From positions 7,619,694-7,683,693 of the forward strand of contig RPFO01000213.1 in the NCBI GenBank assembly GCA_009746045.1: 64,000 nucleotides of DNA. Direction: 5' to 3'. Origin of the DNA: Mesostigma viride. Lineage: Eukaryota; Streptophyta; Mesostigmatophyceae; Mesostigmatales; Mesostigmataceae. The notes beneath the pieces were generated by a model. The model made no database searches, was not told the origin of the DNA, and saw only the letters and a program-made list of their open reading frames with translations. The position numbers and the translations under genes are program-made. Below, in pieces: positions 1 through 11,800 of the stretch (within the stretch, counting starts at the first letter, position 1; each line of letters starts with the position of its first letter).

Positions 1-1095
1 TTGTATCATGGGTGTGTGCCCCGAAGTTTGCGTTCCTGCAATGTCACATAATATGTAATGTAGATGTGTTGTTTGGAACCTGACTAGTTATCCCAAACTG
101 GAATGATCGACATGCAACTATGTGATGAAACCCTTGAAAAACAATTACTAGTGTCTGCATTTTTTGTGCTATGTTTGCTAGCATCTGTCACCTATTTGTC
201 ATGCAAACAGTCTGAATTTCTTGTGGGCAGTTAACATAGATGTTTTTATGAGCTGTGCAAAGTTCTAGGCTTGACTGAGTTCATTGATATATGCCCCCAT
301 GTGTTGGAACCCTTAAAAAACCATGAAAAACTGCATTTTATGCTAGTAGTATTTATGCCAGCATTTGTCACCAGTTTGTTATCCAACCAGTCTGAAACTT
401 TGTAGGAATGCTATTTGGGATGTTTTTAAAAGATATGCAAAGTTCCAGCTCCAACTGAGTTCGTTTGGTGTCATCATACATGCGCTAATGTGTTGAAACC
501 CTTTGAAAACCATCAAAAACTGCACTTTGGGGGTATTTATGCTAGCATTTGTCACCAGTTTGTCATCCAACCAGCCTGAAACTTTGTGGGCATGCTGCAT
601 GGGATGTGTTTAGAACACGTGCAAAGTTCCAGGCCCAACTGAGTTCATTTGGTGTCATTATATATGTGCATCATGTGATGAAACCCTTGGAAAAACATGA
701 AAATTTGCATTTTGGGGTTATTTATGCTAGCATCTGTCACCATTTTGTCATCCAACAAGCCTGAAACTTTGTGGGCATACTGCATGGGATGTGTTTAAAA
801 CATGTGCAAAGTTTCAGGCCCAACTGAGTTCATTTGATGTCATTATATATGCATATGTGTGATGAAAACCTTGGAAAAACATGAAAAACTGCATTTTGGG
901 GGTATTTATGCTAGCATCTGTCACCATTTTGTCATCCAACCAGCCTGAAACTTTGTGGACATGCTGAATGGGATGTATTTAGAGCATGTGCAAAGTTCCA
1001 GGCCCAACTGAGTTCATTTGATGTCATTATAAATGCATACATGCCAGAAAGTGCTGAAAATACGGTATTTTATGCTAGCAAATGTCACCATGTTA
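1..1095. repeat. Tandem satellite, unit about 184 bp, about six copies
   Basis: The landmark 'atttatgctagcat.tgtcacc' recurs near 171, 351, 535, 720, 904 and 1067, giving spacings of 180, 184, 185, 184 and 163 bp. Each unit also carries 'aactttgtgggcatgctg', 'gcaaagttccaggcccaact' and 'tgatgaaacccttgga'. Copies at 535-1000 are most alike, while the first and last are more diverged, as expected at an array margin. The array begins at or before the left edge. It is AT-richer than the rest of the window and has no convincing ORF. Function is unknown. Confidence 0.85.
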
Positions 1096-1284
1096 CCATG
1101 CTGCCAAGTCCCAAAAATTTTTTTGACCACATGGTATCATAAGATATCTGATTAGGCACCTTGGTGCCAAATTTGAGGCCAAACTGACCATTATTCTATC
1201 TCCTGGTAATTTTCAGGGGACAAAAATGGCTTTTCGGAATGATGTGACCAGGCCCCTTGAGCTCTGAGAGATCATGCCATCATG
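1096..1284. other. Intergenic, nothing recognised
   Basis: Unique-looking sequence between the satellite and the first LINE tail. No ORF, RNA or repeat stands out. Confidence 0.5.
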
Positions 1285-1443
1285 GTGGTGCAGGTGCACT
1301 TGGTGCACCTAGAGCAGGTGTAGTTTACACCCTACGGCTTGCAGGAAGTAGCCCAGAATGTATTAAAAGGCATATGCCCCTTCTCAGGGATATGTGCTAC
1401 ATGTACTCCCAACGGAGTTATGTTCCTAATATTAATTAATTAA
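1285..1443 (+). mobile_element. LINE 3' end fragment, copy 1
   Basis: It shares 'ttggtgcacctagagca', 'gtttaca', 'aggaagtagc', 'agaatgtattaaaa' and 'tatgtgctacat' with the copies at 2195-2368 and 7378-7511. It ends in a small hairpin (ACTCC-CAAC-GGAGT, 1404-1417) followed by an AATT-type tail. That pattern is a 5'-truncated non-LTR retrotransposon 3' end, oriented plus. No target duplication was identified. Confidence 0.65.
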
Positions 1444-1840
1444 TAGCAATGCTTGCATGACTTAATTGATAGCAAGGCTTGCATGACAGTTTGTTACAAG
1501 CTAGACGTCATTCAATCTATTCCAAAAGTAATTCATGGATGTACGGTACCCCGTGACTCTCCCAATGGATCGAGGCGCGTTCATGAGCTGAAATGGATGG
1601 ATGGATGTGGTTTCAACGAGAAATGTCATATATGTCTCCGGCCTGCACAGTTATTGCGCCTTGAACAACTGCCATACATGCACAAGCTGGGACCATACGC
1701 CAGATGCATGTCAGCGCAAGAAGGAAAGTGTATGCTGGCCAGCATACCACCGAAAGCCAATGGTATGTACCTGAGAAAAATCAATCTGGCATGTGCCATC
1801 TTCTCATCTTTAAGAGCTTCTTCTCATCTTTAAGAGCCCA
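1444..1840. other. Intergenic stretch with two short duplications
   Basis: A 126-codon frame (1453-1833) crosses this stretch but matches no family I recognise. Two local direct duplications are visible: 'gcttgcatgac' around 1450/1485 and 'cttctcatctttaagagc' around 1800/1820. I see no good evidence for a gene. Confidence 0.4.
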
Positions 1841-2059
1841 GCGGACGAGATTTCATTTCTCAGACGCCGCAAGCGGCTCGAGAACACTCCCTTCACCGTG
1901 GACAACGACTTGACCCTGGCGCAGCAACAACGGCGACGGGAGCTATGGCCGACCTACCTCCAGCTCCGGCAGACCAAGGCGGGACAGCTGGTGTACTGGA
2001 AGGGCCGGGGCGGCCATCTACGTCGGCCACAGACGCGCCACACACCAGATGATGCCTAG
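1841..2059 (+). pseudogene. C-terminal end of a LINE ORF1-like protein
   Basis: The frame runs open to TAG at 2057-2059. It contains TVDNDLTLAQQQRRRELWPT, then YLQLRQTKAGQLVYWKGRG. The block (D-D-L-T-x-A-Q, R-x-x-L-W-P-x-Y, then a V-Y-W-K-G strand) is what I recall from the end of ORF1 proteins of L1-type LINEs in green algae. A related block lies on the other strand at 34390-34580. There is no start codon, so this is a 5'-truncated copy, probably continuous with the 3' end at 2195-2368. Confidence 0.6.
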
Positions 2060-2368
2060 CTAGCTTTATTATGTTGTGACTACGCAGAGAGCCACTCTCT
2101 GCTGAGATGCCATGCCCTAGTTCTTGTATAGCCATGCTGATCTTCCCTCCCTATGATGGGCTCCCCTTAGCTGGGTGTTGCCCGAGACTCTGGGGGGTGC
2201 AAGTGCCCTTGGTGCACCTAGAGCAAGTGTCGTTTACATTCCCACCCTTGCAGGAAGTAGCTTAGAATGTATTAAAAGCCATATTGCCCCTTCTCTGGTA
2301 TATGTGCTACATATACTCCCAACGGAGTTATGTTCCTGATTAACTAATTAATTAATTAATTAATTAAT
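2060..2368 (+). mobile_element. 3' UTR and tail of the truncated LINE, copy 2
   Basis: It follows the ORF1-like stop directly. From 2195 it matches copy 1 (1285-1443), including the ACTCC-CAAC-GGAGT hairpin at about 2314. It ends in a longer AATT array at about 2342-2368. Confidence 0.65.
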
Positions 2369-2892
2369 GTGCCATGATGGTATAAGGGGCATTAATTTCA
2401 CTAGCTCATGGCATCTTTTAAAGCATCAAGCATGTATGGGGAAATTGGGTTGTCTCAGAACAACGATGGTGTTGACAATTGCCATGGACCCTGCCGCGTC
2501 ACTCTGGTTGCGCAACCCGAACGTACACGGGCAGCTTGGACAAAGGGGCTGCCACATCCCTCAACCAGCAGGGGCCTGAAACATCCGGTGGGCAAGGGAG
2601 AGACGCATCCAGTTCGAATGGCCTCCATACTCCCCTGGTTTGTGCACGATGCAAAAACAACAACAAGAAGAAAAAACAACAACAAGAAGAAAAAACTCTC
2701 AATCTCAACAAACAAGCAGGAATTGCGACACATCCTTTTGTTTTTTAGAGCACTGTATACCAGCACACTAGCACCATACAGGTAATAACCGTACTGTACA
2801 TGATAAGACGGGTACGTACAGCAACTGAAGCAGGTTGTCACAGCCTGCAATGCAGCGCCACCCACATGATCATCTGCAGAGCCCTCTGCCTG
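2369..2892. other. Intergenic, 3' flank of the GH31 gene
   Basis: No gene was recognised. A short A-rich motif 'aaaaacaacaacaagaag' is tandemly duplicated at 2652-2695. The overlapping ORFs on both strands are unconvincing. The 3' UTR of the minus-strand GH31 gene should lie here, but its end cannot be placed. Confidence 0.4.
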
Positions 2893-5800
2893 CTATGTGC
2901 TATCAGAATCGTGTCTGTGTTTTCGTTCAACTCGTAGGTGTGCACACTGGCCTACTGGGACGCCAAGGTCCTCAAAAACCTTGCGGCTCCCTATCTTTCT
3001 GCAAGGCAACCGGAGTCGATCATGGTGGTGGCAGCAGCATGGTCTCGGACTTGCACACATGACCCAAGGAACCCTATGGCAGCAGAACATGGTCTGTCCA
3101 ATACCAGTCTGACAATATTACGGTAGTAACACATGATAGCAAACCTGGTAACCCTGCTGTGCATGCCATTTGCCACTCACCGCCCATGCCCTTGATTGAA
3201 AACATCACCAACCCCGCATCGATAAGAGAGAGCATGCATGCAAAGGTGGTGTAGTCACAAAAGGCACGCTCAACCAACCAACCAACCAAGAACTCTACCT
3301 GGGGATGTACACATCGCGTGTGCTGGCGCCCGCTTGCATCACCGGGGCCACGATGATGTCGTCGCCGACCGCGAACTGATCCGCCACCGAGAACGCAGCC
3401 ACGTCGGATGGCTCCAGCCACCACAGCGGCCGGCAGATTGGTCGTGACGTGCGGTAGGCCTCATCCGCCAGCCGGTCCAGCACCGGCTGGAAGTGTTCCC
3501 GCAGCTGCCGACCGGGGCCGGGGGGGGGGGCGGCAATCATGGTGGTAGTCACTGCAATAATGCTGGTAACTCAGGGGGTGGTAGCAATTGGGTCGCGATG
3601 ACAAATGACCATGGGGGTGGCATTGATGCAGGTGGCGGTGGCTTAGGATATTAAATACTTGATAGATGGTGGCAGTATGCGATCGGTGCAGGTGGTGGTG
3701 GCTTAGGATATTAGTATGCTTGATAGATGGTGGTAGTATGCGATCGGTGCAGGTGGTGGTGGCTTAGGATATTAGTATACTAGATAGATGGTGGTAGTAT
3801 GCGACCGGTGCAGGTGGTGGTGGCTTAGGATATTAGTATACTAGATAGATGGTGGCAGTATGCGACCGGTGCAGGTGGTGGTGGCTTAGGATATTAGTAT
3901 ACTAGCTAGATGGTGGCAGTATGCGATCGGTGCAGGTGGTGGTGGCTTCTGAAAGTAGAACACACAACATCTAGTACTATAGAAAGGCCTGTCAAGTGTC
4001 AGCCTGGGGGTACAGCAAGCCTTCCATGCACTTGTCTTCTCTTTATGGGTGGCAGCAACACGGTGGTATGTGGGCTAGGGAGACCTCATCCGTAAAAAAA
4101 GTGATGAGGGAGAGTGGCCACAGGGACTTTGACCGAGGGGCAGAGGAGCCAGCGTGCACATAAACACTACAGGCGGTGATAAGAATCGGTTCTCTCTGAA
4201 TACAGTTTAATTAGCGCATGCGAGAAAGAGAGTGTCGCTATGCCTTGGCCTGCATGTGGAAGGCTTTTCTCGACATGGGCTGACTGATTCGATCTGTACA
4301 AAGGGTTTCATGCTCGCCCAAATTCTCCTTGAAAGACCCCGTTGTTTAGAAGGGTTGTTGGCTATTAATTAGTGGTCCGAAAAAATTAAAAAATTATAAG
4401 TAGGCTTTGTACGAATTGCTTGCAAAGATTCGTGATTGTTTGCACCAGCTGTGAAGCTAGGGACCTGTAGGGTCGGCTGGTTGCTTGACAAATCTTTGGC
4501 TGATTGTTTTAGTGAGTCGCGATGAATTATTGTACAGTGGACTCGGACCGGCCCAATGGGTCAATGGGCGAGATTTATGCTTGTCAGTTTTAAGAAATTT
4601 GTACGCCTACCTGTACAGTTAACGTACTAACCTGGGGGTGCGTGGCCGCATTAGTTTGTAGTGGCATTTTCTGCAGCGTTCAGGCCGGCGCGTGACGCAT
4701 ACCGGTGTTAATTAATTAAGGATGATGCCAGCTTGTGTTCCGGCGAACCATGCCTTAAGCAAGCTAGGCCGGCAATGATCCGCACTTGCTTCTTTCTCTC
4801 CCTCCCTCCCTCCCTGCCTCCCTGGAGGCTTCTTGCTAACGCGTGCGGACTGAGCAACCTTAAGGCCACTGTAACCGCTGCATGTGTGGCAGGGCTCCAC
4901 TTATTGGATCAATCATATGCTGGTCCTCTTGGGAGCTTAGTGATCTTAAAGCGCTTGGCGAAGGGACGGACCCATATATATCCCCCACCCCCATAGTTAC
5001 CCCCATAAAGCCAACCCAAAAGCTGCACAAAAGCCACGCAATGACGACCCGTCATCAACCCCCAACCCCCCCCCCCCCCCCGCCTCTCGGAAGCATATCC
5101 ACTCCAAATGCACCTACCCAGTTATCCACAACAGGGGACAACTGTACAAGGAGCCAGGCCACGTGGGGACAAGCAATATACCTGCATAATCCGATGGGAG
5201 GTAAGAGGGCTGGGTGGATGACGGCACATGCATCATGGGGCAGGCGCGGGCCCACGATGCAAGAAGCGGCAGCGTGGCAGACGGCAGCCTAGAAAAGTTC
5301 AACAGCCAATAAGGGTTGCCTTGCGAGGCGGCAGGAAAGCATGTTGTGCAGTCACTATCCGACGCGATAGTGTAGCAAACTGTAGGATGTGTCTTGCGAA
5401 GTGGTAGGAATAACAGAGGGCAGCGTGGCAGAGGGCAGCGTGGCAGGGGGCAGCGTGGCAGAGGGCAGCGTGGCAGGGGGCAGCGTGGCAGGGGGCAGCG
5501 TGGCAGAGGGCAGCGTGGCAGGGGGCAGCGTGGCAGGGGGCAGCGTGGCAGGGGCAGCGTGGCAGAGGGCAGCGTGGCAGAGGGCAGCGTGGCAGAGGGC
5601 AGCGTGGCAGAGGGCAGCGTGGCAGAGGGCAGCGTGGCAGAGGGCAGCGTGGCAGAGGGCAGCGTGGCAGAGGGCAGCGTGGCAGGGGGCAGCGTGGCAG
5701 GGGGCAGCGTGGCAGAGGGCAGCGTGGCAGAGGGCAGCGTGGCAGAGGGCAGCGTGGCAGAGGGCAGCGTGGCAGAGGGCAGCGTGGCAGAGGGCAGCGT

Positions 5801-8800
5801 GGCAGAGGGCAGCGTGGCAGAGGGCAGCGTGGCAGAGGGCAGCGTGGCAGAGGGCAGCGTGGCAGAGGGCAGCGTGGCAGAGGGCAGCGTGGCAGAGGGC
5901 AGCGTGGCAGAGGGCAGCGTGGCAGAGGGCAGCGTGGCAGAGGGCAGCGTGGCAGGGGCAGCGTGGCAGGGGGCAGCGTGGCAGAGGGCAGCGTGGCAGA
6001 GGGCAGCGTGGCAGAGGGCAGCGTGGCAGAGGGCAGCGTGGCAGAGGGCAGCGTGGCAGAGGGCAGCGTGGCAGAGGGCAGCGTGGCAGAGGGCAGCGTG
6101 GCAGAGGGCAGCGTGGCAGAGGGCAGCGTGGCAGAGGGCAGCGTGGCAGAGGGCAGCGTGGCAGAGGGCAGCGTGGCAGAGGGCAGCGTGGCAGAGGGCA
6201 GCGTGGCAGAGGGCAGCGTGGCAGAGGGCAGCGTGGCAGAGGGCAGCGTGGCAGAGGGCAGCGTGGCAGAGGGCAGCGTGGCAGAGGGCAGCGTGGCAGA
6301 TGGCAGCGTGGCAGAGGGCAGCGTGGCAGAGGGCAGCGTGGCAGAGGGCAGCGTGGCAGAGGGCAGCGTGGCAGAGGGCAGCGTGGCAGAGGGCAGCGTG
6401 GCAGAGGGCAGCGTGGCAGAGGGCAGCGTGGCAGAGGGCAGCGTGGCAGAGGGCAGCGTGGCAGAGGGCAGCGTGGCAGAGGGCAGCGTGGCAGAGGGCA
6501 GCGTGGCAGAGGGCAGCGTGGCAGAGGGCAGCGTGGCAGAGGGCAGCGTGGCAGAGGGCAGCGTGGCAGAGGGCAGCGTGGCAGAGGGCAGCGTGGCATC
6601 TATTAGCATCCCTTCCTCTCAAGCCTTCACATGCCTTGAGCGCATCCAAGCACAGCCGCGACGCCTCCTCGCCCACATCCCATGGGGCGATTGAGAATTG
6701 GACCGAGGGCATCAGCACGCTGGCCTGTGCCCAGCGGACCATGAGTGCCTCATCAGGCTTCTGGTCAAAGTAGCCGTTGCCGCCGACCATGTCGGGGAGC
6801 ACAAATGGGTAGCCCAGCAGGGATGATGTCAGCGCAGTCGGGATGATGCTGGCCAGGCCGTTGGCGAGCGACCAGGTGGAGAATCTATTTGGGGGGGTAA
6901 GGGGGGTTAAGGGGGGAGGAGGAACAGGGGGTGGTGTGGGGGCAGCATGTTCAACCAGCACGCAATGTCATACAATTCGTTAAAAGCCAAGTGGAAAATG
7001 TGGTGGGTGTTGAGGTTGCGTTTGATGGGTTAAGGTTCGCAGGTATTGCGGCCATGGGTTAGTAGAGAAGGAGACGTCGGGGTGTCACGAGGGGCTGGGA
7101 AATGTGGGAATGGCAATATATGTTCCATGTTCATTGGAACGAGAAGATCGAATACAAAACTTTCTTTTGGTTATTTTTCACTTTTGGTGTATGTAACTCA
7201 CTGACGGCTTGAAGTCAAAGGCGGACTCCTACTACTACGAAACTTTGAACTAAATGAGTAAGAACTATGGGGTGGCCATCATGAAGCCTCGTGTAGCCTG
7301 ATTTGACAAGATAAGGGGCGGACATGGGGACACATGTGCACTCTGGTTGCCGAGAGGGCATGGACCTACTTAACATGGCCTTATCCTGCACAGTTTACAC
7401 CAACCACCTGCAGGTTGTCGCCTAGAATGTATTGAAAACCACATGCCCATTCTCAGGGATATGTGTTACATATCTTCCCCAAGGAGGTATGTTCTTAATG
7501 AATTAATTAATACTGCACTTTAAGCGGTCAAGCACCATCATTCGTCGGAGGGCATGGCCACGCTGTACCGTCCGTGAGAGGTGACAGTAAGCATGGCATT
7601 CATGCCGTATCCGCAACGCACAAATGCGGCACTGATGCGGCAAACGTACACATAGTAGGCATGTAAGTAGCACACACAATCACAAACACAAACACACACA
7701 CACACATACACACACACACAATACACACACAACACAAACACGCCCGCAGCCCACACACACACAATCACAATCACACCATATACACGCACGCAGCCATCCG
7801 AGTGCAAACGCCCACCTGTCCCCGATGCGCGTCAGTGTCGGCACGTGCGCGCTCTTGTGGCCGGTCCGCACCTCACTCAGAGGGAAGCGCGCCACCACGT
7901 TCTGCAAGTACAACTGCGTGTACTCTGCCGGCGTCCGCAACGGTGCAAACGTTCTGAAGTTGCCAGGCAGGAAGCACGGTTCCCCCGCGTCAAACTTGAA
8001 GCCGTCCACGCCGTATTTCTGCTGGAAACGCTGAAGCCGGGAGACAAACCTGCCAGGTGGCGATGCGGTGGTGATGCCCCGTGGAAGGTTACGGAATGAG
8101 GACATGTTTCCTTCCAGCAAGGATCCTTCAGGCAACCAGCGGCAGTCCATACAAGGTGGAGTGGAAACGGTGGCGGGGGAGATGGTTGGGATAACACTTG
8201 GGAAAGCACTTAAGAAAACACTTGGGAAAACACTTGGGGAAACGGTTGGGAAAACACTCGGGAAAACACTTGAGAAAACCATTGGGAAAACAATTGGATA
8301 AAAAAAGATTAGGAAAAACAATTGGGAAAACACTTTGAAAACAAACGGAAAACACTTGGGAAAACAATTCGGAAAACACTTGGAAAACACTTGGAAAAAC
8401 ACTTGGGAAAACATTGGGACAACACTTGGGAAAACACTTGGAAAAACACTTGAGAAAGCACTTGAGAAAACTATTGGGGAAACACTTCGGAAACAATCGG
8501 GAGCAGTTTGGGAGTACAGCACAAGTGCTAACAAGCACAGAAGCACTGCAGATTCCTTCTGCAAAGTTTAGGGTGCACATAGCAAGACATAACAGCGACG
8601 AGGCTCATTCTGCCCAACGGCCACTCATGCTTGCGTCCACCCTACCATTCCACAGCCAGGGGGTTGGTGACGTCTAGCGCAGCTACCCGCGACGGCTGCC
8701 ACCAGCGAAACAAGCAGGAGTCGGGGTCATTGTCGCCGGCATCGCCCCTTGCAACAAAGTAACCCCTGGGAGAACACAAGGGGCGGAGGCAGGATCGCAG

Positions 8801-11800
8801 AAACAAGGGGTGGAGGCACGGAGCGCAGAAGCAAGGGGCGGAGGCAGGAGTGGTAAGGCATGGAAGGACACCTGCCATGTCACCGCATGCCATTGTCCAC
8901 ATAATTATCTCGGAATGCCTGGTTAGTGAGTACGATGAAAGGTTGAATGCGATTGGGCGTTGAGAATGGCATCCTGTATACTAAATGGAAAGCAACCGTA
9001 GGAGAGAAGTAAGGCTTATTTCTCCTCGAGTAAAACAATCAACCACCCATCAAAGTGGTTTCCGTTCTCCACAGTGCACAAGGCGATCGCATGCGAGGTT
9101 TCAGCCTGGAATCACTCAAGCGCCCAGGAGTGCGCACCGCGAAGAGCGTGAAGTCCAGACAGCGCCTGTCCATGCATGACCCCATGACACGTCTTTGATC
9201 TATAGAAGTGAGGCCTAGGAATAGGAGCTTTACGATCGCAATGGCAAAACTCCCACGAACATCCCACGATCTTGGGTGCGCCCCGACAGAGACACAACTC
9301 GGACATCATGATAGCAAGGAACTTGGGTAATCATGACAGACTTGGGAGCTGATATACCGAAACCAAACCCAGGTCATCATGACGACAAAGCAACTATGGT
9401 CATACAGACAGTCTTGGAAGCTGCTACATCCAAATTAAGCCCAGGACATGATGACAAGGCACCTATTGCGTTCCAAACATACTTGGGCCCTCCCTCCTGA
9501 TAGGCCTCGGAGGTCTCCTCGGCAAAGGGCATGACCCAGACGGTGACGAGGAACCCGAGCTCGTGGAGCCTCACGACCATCCCCTGCAAGCCAGCAGCAG
9601 AAGCAGCGACATGAGTTAGGGTTTAGGGTCCAGGGCAGGGATGGTGAGAATCAGGCTGTGAGTGCCAGGGCTTGGGTGTCGAAAGGGTATCGAAACGTGA
9701 TGGATGACGCACGGGGACCAGGTATGATGTGGGCCACTTGGTAAAACAGTCTCGTCTGCATGCAGGCAAGACCTTCTTGTGGCTATGGGAAATACCCAAG
9801 GACTCCATACAAGCGACCAAAGGGGAAGAAACAGCGGAAAATTGAAGCGAGTGCAAGGATTGCAGCGCTGCAAGCAAAAGCTAAAGCCAAAGCGAACAAT
9901 AGCAGAGCTGCCAGTCACAGCAAAAGACAGCAATGCTGCCAGTAAAAGCTAGAGACAGCAATGCTGCCAGTAAAAGCTAACAATAGCAGAGCTTATTTCT
10001 GACCATGCGGCAGCTGCTGATGGGGACACCCCCCACAATGCATTTCTTTGTGATTCTCTTCGCGATGCTTTTCTTCTGTGCTGTGATAGGTTGGAACTGG
10101 TTCCTTTTTGTACCAGTACATGACGCAACGGTCCTCTGGCTAAGTAGAGGCCAGTAGGCCAGTCACGGGCTCTGCAAGGACGCGCATCCGTGCAGAGCTG
10201 TGACAGGAACTGGTGATACCTAGTCACGGGATGTCAGATATCCTTACCGCTGCCTGCAGCAAGGATGCCAGGTAGCGGTAAGCAGAGCTCTGCAAGGTAG
10301 CGGTGCACTGTGCTGGGCCGATGGGAGATGCCTTAGGGCACATTGGAAACGAGATGACATAAAGCTATGGCCTAAGGCAGGTCAAGGCAGTTCCTTACGT
10401 ATACGCCGCGGTTGGTGCCCTGTCCAAGCAAGCCAGCGAGAGCGATACCTGATGTGAGGAAGCAAAGGTTGTTGCCAAGCGACCTCGGTCAAGCTAGTAG
10501 CGGAAAGGACCAGGAGCTCACAGCTGCCTGGCCACTTTCGCTAAATCGTATTATTGATTTCCTGCCATTTTCATGTCTGGCGCATCTTCTTCGGGCCCAA
10601 CAGCCGCGAGAGACGAAGGCCACAGCCCGCAGGCATCACCCTTGTACCCATATCGCCAGCAAGCAAGTGCGCCCACTTTTGTGCAGGCGGCCTTCATTGC
10701 AAGAGGCCTAGCCAACGAGGGTTGGGTCGCGGTTTCGGGGGGGGGTAACCGGGCAGCTGCGGCGGATCCCATAATACAAAGGGGTTGCATCACAAGCTCG
10801 CCAGGGGAGGCGGGGCGGGTAGCCGTTGAGTAGCTGGTGCGGCTGCGCGACGCATTTGCTATCACAGCCAACGGCGTTGAGGTAGCGTATCAGGGTGGTC
10901 ACACTACGCCAGCTAGCCTAGATCTTGCGAGAGAGGCGTGCAACCACATTGTGGCTGTAGCGCTGGGAAGCACGCGCCTATTCAACCACTGGGTGGCAAC
11001 GGTGGTGCTAGGCGAGGGGATTCCAGAAACGGACGAAATCCGGGAAGCGAGAAGGCGCGAGGGGGTTAATCCGTGGAGGTCGGCTGAGGTGTTTTCACAA
11101 ACTATTGAGAACTTGGTCGCCGTGCTTTTGCAGGAAGCAAGAGGGCAGGCAGATAGGTTCGTCATTACCACCAATCCACTTGGGATTTACACTTACTTGG
11201 ATACTCCTCGGCGCACGAGAGCGGCATCTGCGCTCGGCCTTTCGGTAACGATAGAGGCCGGTGTTGAGAGGTCGCCAGACGACGTGTTCCACACCTACAC
11301 TGACCACCCGACGGGGATCGTGGTGAGGTTGGCACAGCAAATCCACGAGGCAGAGCAGGGGTCCGAGTTGAACCTGCCTAGGGATTCGGTTCACGAGTAC
11401 GATCGGCAGGGGCGGGGTGAGCAAAACCAGCTCGCCAATGGGGACATGCGTTGGGTAAGGAGTCTGCAAGGGTTCCGGAACCCCAGCGAACCCAGGATTG
11501 CTGTAGAGCGTCAACACGACAGCCTGCGACCTGTGGGGTGCGTATACGGTGTCTTTAACGCGGACCTGGAGGTCGCGCAACGTCCCGTCACGCCAGTTGC
11601 AGAAACAGAGGGCGTGAGATCCCAGCAAGAGCGTGAGTCGAAACAAGCAAGGCCGAGCCATGAGGCCGAGCCGCTTGGTGAGACCTCGTCGGGTTAGAGC
11701 GCTTGGCTTTCAGAGCTACCATCTTGTGTTTGTGTCCATAATGCTTAAGGGCAAGAACGGGGTCGACGGCGGGAGCAAGGCGGCTGTGGCAGGAGGGGGG

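Noticed and set aside
4700-4730. Isolated TTAATTAATTAA as a possible LINE tail
   Set aside because: No CTCC/GGAG hairpin or LINE 3' sequence on either side.
5114-6961. Very long ORFs on both strands (up to 615 codons, Cys-His-Ala-Ala or Ser-Val-Ala-Glu-Gly repeats)
   Set aside because: They come from the 15-bp minisatellite, which stays open in every frame. The array lies inside a GH31 intron bounded by well-supported exons; one of these ORFs only fortuitously includes the real exon 6884-6635.
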